Shown here in pieces: positions 30,879-39,219 of a DNA stretch of 44,008 nucleotides. The notes beneath the pieces are model-generated. The model was not told the origin of the DNA, did not search any database, and was given only the letters and a program-made list of their open reading frames with translations. The stretch lies in assembly GCA_017519415.1 (NCBI GenBank), contig JAFWSI010000006.1, forward strand, positions 1 through 44,008, in the 5' to 3' direction. The stretch comes from Ruminococcus sp. Lineage in GTDB: Bacteria; Bacillota; Clostridia; Oscillospirales; Ruminococcaceae. A program made the translations under genes and the position numbers. Numbering within the stretch: position 1 is the stretch's first letter; each line of letters starts with the position of its first letter.

Positions 30879-30879
30879 T
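30860..30879. promoter_or_regulatory. Perfect 20-bp palindromic operator candidate
   Basis: ATTGACAAACGTTTGTCAAT reads the same on both strands and spans the -35 box and first part of the spacer of the locus B promoter. A centre AACGTT with flanking arms of this size is of the kind bound by dimeric LacI- or TetR-type repressors; the family cannot be decided. A regulator gene is not in the window. Confidence 0.65.
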
Positions 30880-31172
30880 ACACTGTGCATTATTTTTCCT
30901 TTTTCACCGCCATTAAATTCCGGAGCTCATTCACGGTACAATATCATCATACACTGTGAACGTGACATATACGTGACAATCAAATAACAAAAATGTCACT
31001 TTCGGGGAAGTGTTCTTCATGGCGCTCTATAATATTAGACGTATAAAAAAGGGAAAATGTGACAGATTTTTCCGAAAAAAATCTACCCCGCACCATTAAT
31101 CGGCATTTTGACTTTACCGCAAGCGAACGCCGGTAAAAAATTAGTGAATGTGACTGTTTTTGAAAAGCGGTA

Positions 31173-31201
31173 TTGACATTTTGAACTGATTATGATACAA
31201 T
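31173..31201 (+). promoter_or_regulatory. Sigma-A promoter of the tRNA cluster
   Basis: Perfect TTGACA (31173-31178), 17-base spacer and TACAAT (31196-31201), about 20 bases before tRNA-Gly. The 300-base stretch 30880-31172 upstream holds no gene; it contains several GTGAC motifs. Confidence 0.85.
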
Positions 31202-31221
31202 ATTTTCTGTTGAAACGCCGT

Positions 31222-31295
<74 letters not shown>

Positions 31296-31329
31296 TTTAT
31301 TAGCAGCTGTGGCTGCTAAAATTTTCTGT

Positions 31330-31406
31330 GCGCCTTTAACTCAGCTGGATAGAGTAACTGCCTTCTAAGCAGTAAGCCGCTGGTTCGAATCCAGCAAGGC
31401 GCGCCA
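31330..31406 (+). tRNA. tRNA-Arg (UCU)
   Basis: Acceptor GCGCCTT/AAGGCGC pairs perfectly, the anticodon loop CTTCTAA gives UCU for AGA/AGG, the T loop is TTCGAAT, and CCA is encoded (31404-31406). Confidence 0.95.
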
Positions 31407-31414
31407 AACCGAAA

Positions 31415-31460
31415 CTCTCCGTTACTTAACTCCATCTAATGGAGAGCTTCGTTTTTATTT
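31415..31460 (+). terminator. Hairpin with T tract between tRNA-Arg and tRNA-His
   Basis: The arms CTCTCC and GGAGAG (31415-31420 and 31441-31446, extended by ACTTA-type pairs) are followed by CTTCGTTTTTATTTATT. It looks like an intrinsic terminator, yet tRNA-His lies only 10 bases beyond and has no clear promoter, so read-through or a processing role is possible. Confidence 0.65.
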
Positions 31461-31469
31461 ATTGTATAT

Positions 31470-31544
31470 GGTGGGTGTAGCTTAGCTGGTTAAAGCGTCG
31501 GATTGTGGTCCCGAAGACCGTGGGTTCGAATCCCATCTCCCACC
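31470..31544 (+). tRNA. tRNA-His (GUG), 3' part forms an attachment site
   Basis: The anticodon loop TTGTGGT gives GUG; an extra G at position -1 (31470) faces C73, as in histidine tRNAs. The acceptor arms GTGGGTG and CTCCCAC pair at six of seven positions, with a T-T mismatch at position 6-67. No CCA follows (CTC instead), in contrast to the two neighbours. The 3' part from the anticodon loop on is repeated exactly at 39470, showing integration into this gene. The 3' end may therefore have come with the inserted element. Confidence 0.9.
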
Positions 31545-31567
31545 CTCATGAAATAGGCACTTCTGAG
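31503..31567 (+). repeat. Left attachment repeat (attL) in tRNA-His
   Basis: These 65 bases, from the anticodon loop of tRNA-His to the loop of its terminator, are identical to 39470-39534. Such a copy of the tRNA 3' half at both ends is the signature of tyrosine-recombinase integration. Confidence 0.88.
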
Positions 31568-31588
31568 TTTTCAGAAGTGCTTTTTTCG
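31554..31588 (+). terminator. Terminator of tRNA-His
   Basis: GCACTTCTGA/TCAGAAGTGC stem followed by TTTTTTCGTTTTTTT. A related hairpin with a changed loop follows the right repeat at 39525-39555. Confidence 0.9.
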
Positions 31589-31592
31589 TTTT

Positions 31593-31632
31593 TTTCTAAG
31601 ATTTTTTCTAATATAAAAGCTTTCTAATATAA
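31593..31632 (+). repeat. Left arm-type direct repeats of the island
   Basis: TTTCTAAG (31593-31600), TTTCTAATATAA (31605-31616) and TTTCTAATATAA (31621-31632) lie in the same direction just inside the left end. The same set recurs inside the right end, which argues for recombinase arm sites rather than chance AT-richness. Confidence 0.6.
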
Positions 31633-31634
31633 AT

Positions 31635-31654
31635 GTCCCCGCTATTGCGGGGGC
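31635..31654. repeat. GTCCCCGC hairpin, copy 1, with conserved flank
   Basis: GTCCCCGC-TATT-GCGGGGGC. The ~60 bases after it (to about 31695) are clearly similar to those after copy 2 at 39709, including ATCATTTTTTCATAA and CATGGTACTAA. It lies 70 bases beyond the GNAT stop, where it could serve as terminator. Confidence 0.65.
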
Positions 31655-31723
31655 TATCTGTATCATTTTTTCATAATTTTTGATCTGTCATGGTACTAAG
31701 CTGAATCAGAATTTAATCACCAC

Positions 31724-32242
31724 TTAATCTTTCACAGGACAAATCATCTGAAGATCAAATGGTTCCTCTTCAGCAATTTCTTTTATAGGATTACTTGCCA
31801 GGCCACTTCCCATTGCTCTGTAAAATGCAATCGTCTCCTCAGAAGAACAAGCAGATATGTACAAAGCCTCTGCACCAGCTTTTCTTGCTTCAGCTTTTCC
31901 TACTTCAAATAATTGTCTGCCAACACCTTGACCTCTACATTCAGAAGATACCTGCATCATATCAAGAATCATGTATGGACCATTTAGTTTCCTTAATAGC
32001 CCTATAAAGCCAACAACTTTTTCATTATCTAATGCAACGTATGTAATATAATCATCACTGCTTATTTGCTTTGCCACAGAACGCTTTTTGTTTAGATCCC
32101 AATCTTCGGTATATTTGCATTCTACTAATGTATATTCTCCGTCTATTCTTCGATATACTTTATTTACATTCTGTTTTCTGTTATATAAATCCAATGATTC
32201 TAAACAGAAATTTCTTTCTGATAATAATTCAATTTTAATCAA
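31724..32242 (-). CDS. GNAT family N-acetyltransferase
   Basis: A 172-residue acetyltransferase fold: beta segment YVALDNEKVVGFIGLLRKLN, then the acetyl-CoA pyrophosphate loop SSECRGQGVGRQLF (about residues 98-111), and the late AIFY-like segment ETIAFYRAMG. GNAT enzymes transfer acetyl groups to amines of small molecules or proteins; the substrate is open. The start is TTG with AAGGAGG eight bases before. It is the first cargo gene of the island, in reverse to the tRNA. Codon use is AT-rich compared with loci A and B, in line with transfer. Confidence 0.85.
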   Translation of the reverse strand: MIKIELLSERNFCLESLDLYNRKQNVNKVYRRIDGEYTLVECKYTEDWDLNKKRSVAKQISSDDYITYVALDNEKVVGFIGLLRKLNGPYMILDMMQVSSECRGQGVGRQLFEVGKAEARKAGAEALYISACSSEETIAFYRAMGSGLASNPIKEIAEEEPFDLQMICPVKD

Positions 32243-32388
32243 ATGATAATCCTCCTTATGGTATATATTTCACTCTTCCAACTTGTTTTTACTATTATTT
32301 TTTTCATACGCAACACGCCTTTCATAGTTAAATCAGATTTTATCTGTCCCACGTCTCTAAATGTCAAAACCTGTATTATCTGGAACTA

Positions 32389-33234
32389 TTAACAATTCTT
32401 CCGTACTATATTATCTAAAAATGAAATGATTTTTTCGCTCATCTTTTCACTCTCAAAATAATGAATATAATGACCGCAATCAAGGCATATCATTTCCGCA
32501 TTCGTCTTTTCTGCAAACTCATTTACAGCCTCGATCCAGCCTGAAGAAACTTGCTTACCGTTAGAAACAAAAAGTAATGTAGGACTAAAAATGCCATCAC
32601 CATCTTCAACGGTTTTTGAATTATCCAATACAGCAAAGGCCTCATTTAATATACAATTATTCATTGCGTTTCTTTTCCACAATAAGGTCTGTTGCTTTAT
32701 ATCTTCTTTGCATAATCCTCGTTTGTTTCTGGGAAGCAAATTCAAAAATCCAATTTTCTTGAGCTTTTGTAATTTTTTGATTGTTTGAATTCTCTTGTCA
32801 AGCTCACCGTCAGCCCATGCAAAATATGTCTTGGGTACAGCCATATCAATTCCGATAAGTGAAGTAATCTCTTCAGGATAAAGCTGTATCCATCTTATTG
32901 CTTCAAGCCCTGACATAGAATGGGGCAGCAATATAAACGGTCCGTACTCTCCTATCTGTTTTAGAGCTTCTCTCTGATAATTTACTACTGAATCAATATC
33001 AGTCGGTCCTTCATAAATGTCCGAATATCCATATCCAAACTTTTCAATTACTATAACTCTGAATCTTTCTATCAGTTTGCTGTATAGAATCTTGAAATCA
33101 TAAGCAGGTGCAGCGGTTCCCGAAGCAGATAAAAAAACAAGCTTTGGACTGCTCTCGTTTCCTGCCCTGAAAATATGGATCTTATGCCCCAATACTTCAG
33201 CAAACACTCCGTTAGGAATTAATGAAGCCATCAT
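32389..33234 (-). CDS. Alpha/beta hydrolase
   Basis: The 281-residue protein shows the order of an alpha/beta-hydrolase: oxyanion-region segment LVFLSASGTAAPAYDF, strand FRVIVIEKFGYGYSD, nucleophile elbow LPHSMSGLEA (Ser near residue 107), an acidic residue in the late strand, and the catalytic His in LDCGHYIHYF. No signal peptide is visible, so it acts in the cytoplasm. Likely esterase or lipase-like activity on small esters; the substrate is not readable. GAGGT precedes the ATG. About 145 bases, without recognisable features, separate it from the GNAT gene in the same direction. Confidence 0.85.
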   Translation of the reverse strand: MMASLIPNGVFAEVLGHKIHIFRAGNESSPKLVFLSASGTAAPAYDFKILYSKLIERFRVIVIEKFGYGYSDIYEGPTDIDSVVNYQREALKQIGEYGPFILLPHSMSGLEAIRWIQLYPEEITSLIGIDMAVPKTYFAWADGELDKRIQTIKKLQKLKKIGFLNLLPRNKRGLCKEDIKQQTLLWKRNAMNNCILNEAFAVLDNSKTVEDGDGIFSPTLLFVSNGKQVSSGWIEAVNEFAEKTNAEMICLDCGHYIHYFESEKMSEKIISFLDNIVRKNC

Positions 33235-33553
33235 TCATACCTCATAAATACATTTTTATTTTACATTATATCAACATATAATTCGCTTTCAATTAGCTAG
33301 ACAACCTCCGATTTATCATATCAATAATCATAATATCCTCCTTAGCGGATGCCCGAAGTCATCGTAATTCTATATAAAGTGTACCTTTTTTATCTTATAA
33401 ACTTCAACGATATTTTGTTAATAATGAATTGAAAAAGATATTTTGTAACATTACACAAGTTAGCCGCATAGGTATTGTACAATATGCCATAATTTCAAAG
33501 GTGTAATCAGTCATATGTAAAGCGTTATATACTCTAATGAAATAATTATAATC

Positions 33554-33570
33554 GGGGCATTGTGCCCCGA
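33554..33570. repeat. GGGGC hairpin upstream of the riboswitch promoter
   Basis: CGGGGCATTGTGCCCCG is a perfect stem with a short loop. No gene ends here in either direction, so its role is unknown. It lies 26 bases before the -35 box of the riboswitch promoter. Confidence 0.5.
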
Positions 33571-33595
33571 CACATCTTATCATAAATAAAGCTCT

Positions 33596-33624
33596 TGACA
33601 GCATGAAAAACTTATGCTATTGTA
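33596..33624 (+). promoter_or_regulatory. Sigma-A promoter of the riboswitch gene
   Basis: Perfect TTGACA (33596-33601), 17-base spacer ending in TATGC, and TATTGT (33619-33624); the TG before the -10 box gives an extended -10. Transcription would start near 33631, right at the aptamer. Confidence 0.85.
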
Positions 33625-33630
33625 AAAGTA

Positions 33631-33766
33631 CCATAAAGAGTACGTGAGGGACAAGCCCGTTGACCGTACAGCAACCTGCGAAGACGTAAGGTGCTAAAGC
33701 TTGAACGATGGGATGATAATGATGCTTATACAGCGATCCTGTCGTTACGATGGGATCGCTTTTTTG
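33631..33766 (+). ncRNA. S-box (SAM-I)-like riboswitch with terminator switch
   Basis: The conserved S-box core is present in order: AAGAG, P2 arm GTACG (33641-33645), GAGGGAC (33647-33653), GCCCG (33656-33660), TTGAC, P2 arm CGTAC (33666-33670), GCAACC (33672-33677), and AAGGTGCTAA (33689-33698) closing P3. P1 is weak (CCAT with ATGG) and the usual P4 is not evident, so it is a variant. Then comes an expression platform: AGCGATCC (33733-33740) pairs with GGATCGCT (33754-33761) before T6, a terminator; alternatively ATCC and TCGTT (33737-33747) pair with AACGA and GGAT of 33705-33715, an antiterminator. Ligand binding should turn the gene off. Confidence 0.75.
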
Positions 33767-33803
33767 TGCTCTTATGGAATATTTTTAAAGGAGTGCATGA
33801 TTT

Positions 33804-34127
33804 ATGCGTACAATCAGAGAAATGTTAGGAAACGACAAGAAGGTATGGGTATATCTCAACGGTGAGGATACTTGGAAGGAGTTCGTTAGGATGGCTGTAT
33901 CCGAAGGCTTTCATTTCGGCAATCTTCCGGTTGAGAGATGGATGTTCGGCTATGTAGTTGCAGTACACAGTAACGGAGATATGGGACATCTGCCACTGTT
34001 TATATGGTGCCGGTCTTTTTCAGCTGATGTTGAGAACTGCCCGCGGAAGGTCGACTTTTGGCGATTTATTAACAATCATGAGGACTGGCTTTGCAAAGAA
34101 GCACATTTGCTTGCACATATTAGATAG
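33804..34127 (+). CDS. Unknown 107-residue protein under riboswitch control
   Basis: I do not recognise this protein. It is soluble, with no signal peptide or membrane segment, and has many Trp and Phe residues (VWVYLNGEDTWKEF, FIWCRSFS, VDFWRFINN) and three Cys-type or His-rich spots near the end (CKEAHLLAHIR). AAAGGAG stands ten bases before the ATG. It is the only gene after the S-box-like riboswitch, ending before a GTCCCC hairpin, so a link to sulfur or methyl metabolism can be suspected only from the RNA. The small size and place in an island suggest an accessory function. Confidence 0.7.
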   Translation: MRTIREMLGNDKKVWVYLNGEDTWKEFVRMAVSEGFHFGNLPVERWMFGYVVAVHSNGDMGHLPLFIWCRSFSADVENCPRKVDFWRFINNHEDWLCKEAHLLAHIR

Positions 34128-34163
34128 AAAATGTCACCAACCAGCTATATTTATACTTCATGT

Positions 34164-34184
34164 GCGTCCCCTATACGGGGGCGC
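34164..34184 (+). terminator. GTCCCC hairpin, copy 4, after the riboswitch gene
   Basis: GCGTCCCC/GGGGGCGC with a five-base loop, 36 bases past the stop. No clean T tract follows. It belongs to the GTCCCC hairpin group of this region. The remaining ~220 bases to the Mod gene hold only AT-rich sequence and a promoter. Confidence 0.55.
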
Positions 34185-34300
34185 CGCTGTTTGATACTGT
34201 TTACTGTAAATGGAAATGCTAATATCATGAAAGTGATTGCTGCTGTGATCAATTGGTCTTGAAGAATATAGTGTTTTTTAAATTATAAAACGGAAAGCAC

Positions 34301-34329
34301 TTGAAAAATCATGTGAAATATGGTAAGAT
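34301..34329 (+). promoter_or_regulatory. Promoter of the type III restriction-modification operon
   Basis: TTGAAA (34301-34306), 17-base spacer, TAAGAT (34324-34329). The Mod ATG lies about 75 bases downstream with AAGGAG before it. Confidence 0.6.
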
Positions 34330-34402
34330 TATAAAGGTATATTGTAAGAATTTGTTGAAATTTGATACGCATATCTATTTATAATGATAAGGAGCAATTC
34401 AT

Positions 34403-36526
34403 ATGGCAAATATTAATGCTGTTATTGAAGAAGTCGAGAAGCTGAATCCTGAGCTTGCTAGAGAGATAAAAAAATATGTCAAGAGCCATTCATACGGCCT
34501 TGTATATGAGAACAACCTTCCTGACGCTGTCAGATTATATAAGAAGACCGTAGCTGTTGGAGATTCAGTTAATATTCTTCCTGAGCGCGGACAGGAGGAG
34601 TCTGACGCTAATAAAGCCGTATGGACTGTAAAATCAATAGACAACGGAAAAGCCACACTTGTTAACGGTCTCGAAACTTGTGAAGTTGCTGTGGAGGACG
34701 TAGTCGTTATCGTTGGATATAAGGATGTAATATATCCTGGCCTTAAAGAGATTGACCGTATAGAACGCGGTAATCCAGAAGATCCATATCACATGGTCAT
34801 CAACTCAGAAAACTATCATGCACTTGAAGCCCTTACATATGCTTATGCCGGAAAAGTAGATTGCATATATATCGATCCGCCTTATAATAAAAAGGATACT
34901 AAGGATTGGAAATACAACTGCGACTATGTTGATGGTAATGATCAGTACAAGCATAGCAAGTGGCTTACTTTTATGGAGCGACGCTTGAAGTTAGCTAAAC
35001 AACTATTGAATCCCAAAGATTCTGTTTTGATAGTAACCATTGATGAAATAGAATACGCACGATTAGGACTATTACTTGAACAAATATTTCCCGAAGCAAC
35101 AATTCAAATGATTAGTTCAGTAATTAGTTCAAAAGGCGTTGTAAGAAATGGTCAATTTTCAAGAGTTGAAGAATACATTTATATCCTTCAATTCGGAGAG
35201 TGTTGCGTAAAAAAGCAGCTTATCAATATGCTTGATAATGAAATAAAAAAGGATGCAGATAGGGATATAGAATGGTTAGGATTTAGAAGAAGAGCCCCAC
35301 AAGCCAAAAGATTATCACGTCCAAACCAGTTTTACCCCATATATGTTGATAATGATAAAGGTGTTATTGTTGAAATTGGTGATGTAGTTAAACCAGGCGT
35401 GGATAGAGAAACAGTATACGTCCCCGATAATTGCACAGCTTTATGGCCGCTAAGTAAAGGCGGTGATGAGAGATTGTGGAGTTTAATTCCAGAACAAGCA
35501 CGAATAAATTGGAAAAAGGGATATCTAAGAGTCAATAATTGGAATAAATCTCAAAAAACAGGTACGGTTTATTATTTGGCGTCAGGTACAATAGAAGATA
35601 TTGAAAGTGGTGTTGCAACAACATTAGGTCGTAATACTGATGATTCAATTATTGCCAAATATATAAGTGAAGGAACTACACCGCCTAAAAAAGTATGGAA
35701 CCTTAAAACACATAATGCAGAAACTTATGGTACAAACATTCTTAAAGAAATGATAGGTAACAGATTTAATTATCCTAAATCGATTTATGCTATTCATGAT
35801 GTTTTAAAATTCTATGTTGATGATAAACCCAAGGCTCTAATCATCGATTTTTTCTCTGGATCAGGTACCACTCTTCACGCAGTCAATCTTTTGAATGAAT
35901 TAGATAACGGTAAGCGAAGATGTATTTGTGTTACAAACAATGAGGTTTCTGAAGATGAAGAAACGGAGTTTAAAGCTAAAGGACTTCGTCCTTACGATGA
36001 AGAATGGGATAAGTATGGAATTGCCCGTTATGTAACATGGCCACGTACTATATGTAGTATTGAAGGCCATGATATTAATGGAAATCCTTTAGCTGGAGAT
36101 TATGGCAAACCTTCAGAAAAAATCGATTTAGGGTATTCATTACCAAAGGCAAACGGTTTTAAAGCTAATGCCATTTTCTGTGAATTAACGTATGAATCAG
36201 CTTGGCCCATAAGACTTGACAACGCATTTGATGCAATAGCACCTATTCTCTGGATGCTCGCTGGATGCAGAGGGCCTATTATTCGTAAACTGGGTAAAAG
36301 CTATTTGACTACAGATTACTACGGCGTATTATTTGATTATAGCCAGGCTTCAAAGTTCTGTGAGAAAGTCAAGAGTACGCCAACAATAAAAACCGCATTC
36401 GTTGTTACTGACGATCAAAGAAGATATTCAAATATGTGTAAACGCTTACCAGGCGTTGATGTACACAGACTTTATGAATCATTCCTTAGAACATTCGAAA
36501 TATGCGGTGAGGGGGGACTTGATTAA
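34403..36526 (+). CDS. Type III restriction-modification methyltransferase (Mod)
   Basis: The 707-residue protein is a beta-class adenine-N6 methyltransferase. The catalytic motif IV DPPY is at 158-161 within VDCIYIDPPYNKKDTKDW, and the SAM-binding motif I, FSGSGTT, follows far downstream at about 483-489 within IIDFFSGSGTTLHAVN. This order (IV before I) defines the beta class used by type III Mod subunits. The region between, about 200-440, should hold the target recognition domain. Residues 1-110 are an extra N-terminal part. Its stop overlaps the Res start (TAATG), so the subunits are made together. Sequence specificity cannot be read. Confidence 0.92.
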   Translation: MANINAVIEEVEKLNPELAREIKKYVKSHSYGLVYENNLPDAVRLYKKTVAVGDSVNILPERGQEESDANKAVWTVKSIDNGKATLVNGLETCEVAVEDVVVIVGYKDVIYPGLKEIDRIERGNPEDPYHMVINSENYHALEALTYAYAGKVDCIYIDPPYNKKDTKDWKYNCDYVDGNDQYKHSKWLTFMERRLKLAKQLLNPKDSVLIVTIDEIEYARLGLLLEQIFPEATIQMISSVISSKGVVRNGQFSRVEEYIYILQFGECCVKKQLINMLDNEIKKDADRDIEWLGFRRRAPQAKRLSRPNQFYPIYVDNDKGVIVEIGDVVKPGVDRETVYVPDNCTALWPLSKGGDERLWSLIPEQARINWKKGYLRVNNWNKSQKTGTVYYLASGTIEDIESGVATTLGRNTDDSIIAKYISEGTTPPKKVWNLKTHNAETYGTNILKEMIGNRFNYPKSIYAIHDVLKFYVDDKPKALIIDFFSGSGTTLHAVNLLNELDNGKRRCICVTNNEVSEDEETEFKAKGLRPYDEEWDKYGIARYVTWPRTICSIEGHDINGNPLAGDYGKPSEKIDLGYSLPKANGFKANAIFCELTYESAWPIRLDNAFDAIAPILWMLAGCRGPIIRKLGKSYLTTDYYGVLFDYSQASKFCEKVKSTPTIKTAFVVTDDQRRYSNMCKRLPGVDVHRLYESFLRTFEICGEGGLD

Positions 36527-39219
36527 TGAAATTCGGATTAAAGGATTTTCAAAGAGATGCTGTTCATTCGCTTTTAAAGAAAATCGATGAAATGCAGGAT
36601 ACATACGAAAAACACGGTTCACTTTCTGCTGTACCTCTTACCTCGCCAACTGGCTCAGGTAAAACAGTTATTGCCGCTGCAGTTGTTGAAGGTCTATTTT
36701 TCGGAAATGATATTTATGCAGGAGATCCCAAAGCCACTATACTATGGCTTTCAGATAGTCCCTCTTTAAATGAGCAAACACTAAAAAGATTTGATGAAGC
36801 AACAGATCTTTTGAAGGCTGCTACATTAATGGAAACAATCGGGCCAGAATTTGCAAAGAGCCATTCTCAGCTAAAAAAGGGACATATTTATTTTCTGAAC
36901 AGGCAACTATTGAGCGAGGGAAAGACTTTAGTAAATAACGCTGAAGGTGGACGTACATTTTTCGATGTGATTTCAAACACTATTAATGATAGCGATATCC
37001 ACCTATTCACATTTATTGACGAAGCGCACCGTGGACTTGGATCAGGAAGCAATAAAGCAACATCATATAATGCAAACAAAACCATCTATGCAAAACTGAT
37101 TGACGGGCAAGAAGGAATAAACCCGCCTCTCCCAGTCGTTATTGGTGTTTCTGCTACACCCGAGCGATTTAATAATGCAATGCAAGGGCGAAAGAATCGT
37201 GATATTAAGTCTGGAGTAACTGTTAAAATATCGGAAGTAAAAAAATCCGGACTTATAAAGGATTCTATAGAACTGCGCACACCTAAGCAAGCAACGGATA
37301 CAAAGCATCAAGATTTAACACAAGCATGTTCAAAACTTGCTAATTACTCAAAACTGTGGACACAGTATTATCTTGACAATAAACAGAAAGGCGATTGCAG
37401 ATTAATCGTTCCGTTAATGGTCGTTCAGGTTGAGGATAAAGTATCTAATGATACATTAGGCGCTTTATGTAGTCAAATCTGTAAAACACTTCCTTGGCTT
37501 GATAAGAACGAATGCTTTGCCAATGTATTTGGTGAGCACGAAGATATTAAAACATCATCTGGAATTATCCGTTATATCAAACCTGAAAACGTTTCAGAGC
37601 ATGAAGAAGTAAAGATATTATTTGCAAAGGATGCTGTTTCAACGGGATGGGATTGTCCAAGAGCTGAAGTTATTTATTCAAGACGCAAAAGAACTGATCC
37701 AACTTATATTGCTCAGTTGATAGGTCGTATGGTAAGAACTCCTCTTGCACGACGTATTACTAACGTAGAAGCGCTAAATACAGTATCGTGTTATCTTCCT
37801 GAATATGATGCTTCTACAGTTGAATCTGTTGTAGCAAAGCTAAAAGAAGATCATATTGATGAAACATCAGATATTTCAGTTAATACGGTAGATGTCGGAT
37901 TCTATGGTGATACAAAGAAGGTAATCGAAGCTGAAATTGCAAAACATGAAAAAACAACTTCGGTTGACATGGATAACCAAAAGGTTATCGCTTCAGCTAC
38001 TACAGATAGCAACGATGTTGATACACCGGACAATAGTCAAATTAATATTTCTGATGACGTGAATAATCAATTCTATGTGTCTGATACACCAGAAACAGAT
38101 TACACTGTCATTACAGAAGAACCACAAAAGTCAAAAGAGGAACTAAAAGAGGTGTTGGAACGAATTCCAGATGCTGATGCCGATGCGATTAAGGAATGCT
38201 TTGAAAGCATTGTCACAAGACAAATTCGTCATGATAAACCTAATCATTTCCTCGATTTATGGGATTGCGTAGATATTATTTCTTCAGATCTCATGCCAGA
38301 TTCTAATTTGAATTCAGAAATTGCAGAATCATTCTATAGGAATATTGAAGGAGCAATAGCAATATATCCTGCCGAGTATAAACGTGCATTAAGCCAAATT
38401 CAAAGTACGCAGATGGCCATTGTAAAAGTTGATCCTCTTACTGGAGACAAATACGAAGGCCGTGAAGAACTTGCAACAAATGACGCTGATAGATTAGTGT
38501 CTAACTATAATCATACCGTCAAAGTTTTTTCTGGTGCATCAGATGTTGTAAAATATTACATAAATAAGCGCAAATCTGAGGAAATGGAGTCCGATGAAGA
38601 AGCGATTAGAAGAGTTTGTGCTGTTGGTGAATGCATGGAAATAATACAAAGTATGGAGGAATGGGCTTCTAAAGAGACAGAAAAACTGCTTTCTAATTAT
38701 GGTTCATTCAGAGAGTCTGTCTCAGATGAAAACAGAGAAAAATGGGACAGGATTGAAGGTAATACTAAGCCATATATCGAAGATACATTGAATATTCGCT
38801 CCACAAATACACATCAGAATCAAGATTACGATAAATACCCTAAACATATAATAAGTGACAAAAACGGTTGGTCATATCATAAACTCAATCCTTTGGAGCA
38901 AGCCGTATTAAAGCACGAATTAGATCAACCATTAGTAGTTGCGTGGTATCGTAATCAACCGAAAAATCTTCGTGCTTCTTTGTCAATTCCATATCTTTAT
39001 AACGAACATCTAGAACCAAACTATCCTGACTTTATTTTCTTTCAAAAAGTTAAAGACAAGATAAAGCCAGCCATAGTTGACCCACATGGTGATTGGCTGG
39101 GCGATAGCATAGCTAAACTAAAAGGATATGTTATGTATTTAAAAGATCATCCTACTATGTTCTCCAGAGTATTAGCCGTTACTGATGGAAAAAAGGTGAG
39201 ATTAGATATCTTGATTTGA
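36526..39219 (+). CDS. Type III restriction enzyme helicase-nuclease subunit (Res), C-terminally frameshifted
   Basis: This 897-residue superfamily-2 helicase shows Walker A SPTGSGKT (about 39-46), DEAH in FIDEAHRGLG (about 163), SAT in GVSATPERF (about 208), and motif VI-like TYIAQLIGRMVRTPLARR. The C-terminal nuclease region has YPDFIFF and IVDPHGDWLGDSIAKLKGY, a PD-D/ExK-like arrangement in which Asp replaces the usual Glu. The frame stops at 39219, but the next frame continues at once with LDLMKKDVQDAIEAFTGDTA up to a TGA at 39309. A five-base insertion near 39199-39210 explains this. The catalytic core precedes the shift, so activity may survive. It is coupled to Mod. Confidence 0.9.
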   Translation: MKFGLKDFQRDAVHSLLKKIDEMQDTYEKHGSLSAVPLTSPTGSGKTVIAAAVVEGLFFGNDIYAGDPKATILWLSDSPSLNEQTLKRFDEATDLLKAATLMETIGPEFAKSHSQLKKGHIYFLNRQLLSEGKTLVNNAEGGRTFFDVISNTINDSDIHLFTFIDEAHRGLGSGSNKATSYNANKTIYAKLIDGQEGINPPLPVVIGVSATPERFNNAMQGRKNRDIKSGVTVKISEVKKSGLIKDSIELRTPKQATDTKHQDLTQACSKLANYSKLWTQYYLDNKQKGDCRLIVPLMVVQVEDKVSNDTLGALCSQICKTLPWLDKNECFANVFGEHEDIKTSSGIIRYIKPENVSEHEEVKILFAKDAVSTGWDCPRAEVIYSRRKRTDPTYIAQLIGRMVRTPLARRITNVEALNTVSCYLPEYDASTVESVVAKLKEDHIDETSDISVNTVDVGFYGDTKKVIEAEIAKHEKTTSVDMDNQKVIASATTDSNDVDTPDNSQINISDDVNNQFYVSDTPETDYTVITEEPQKSKEELKEVLERIPDADADAIKECFESIVTRQIRHDKPNHFLDLWDCVDIISSDLMPDSNLNSEIAESFYRNIEGAIAIYPAEYKRALSQIQSTQMAIVKVDPLTGDKYEGREELATNDADRLVSNYNHTVKVFSGASDVVKYYINKRKSEEMESDEEAIRRVCAVGECMEIIQSMEEWASKETEKLLSNYGSFRESVSDENREKWDRIEGNTKPYIEDTLNIRSTNTHQNQDYDKYPKHIISDKNGWSYHKLNPLEQAVLKHELDQPLVVAWYRNQPKNLRASLSIPYLYNEHLEPNYPDFIFFQKVKDKIKPAIVDPHGDWLGDSIAKLKGYVMYLKDHPTMFSRVLAVTDGKKVRLDILI

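Noticed and set aside
33404-33604. Small minus-strand frame upstream of the riboswitch
   Set aside because: No ribosome binding site, overlaps a promoter and a hairpin, and shows no family features.
34403-39219. BREX, DISARM or another multi-gene defence system
   Set aside because: Only Mod and Res of a type III system are present; no additional defence genes flank them.
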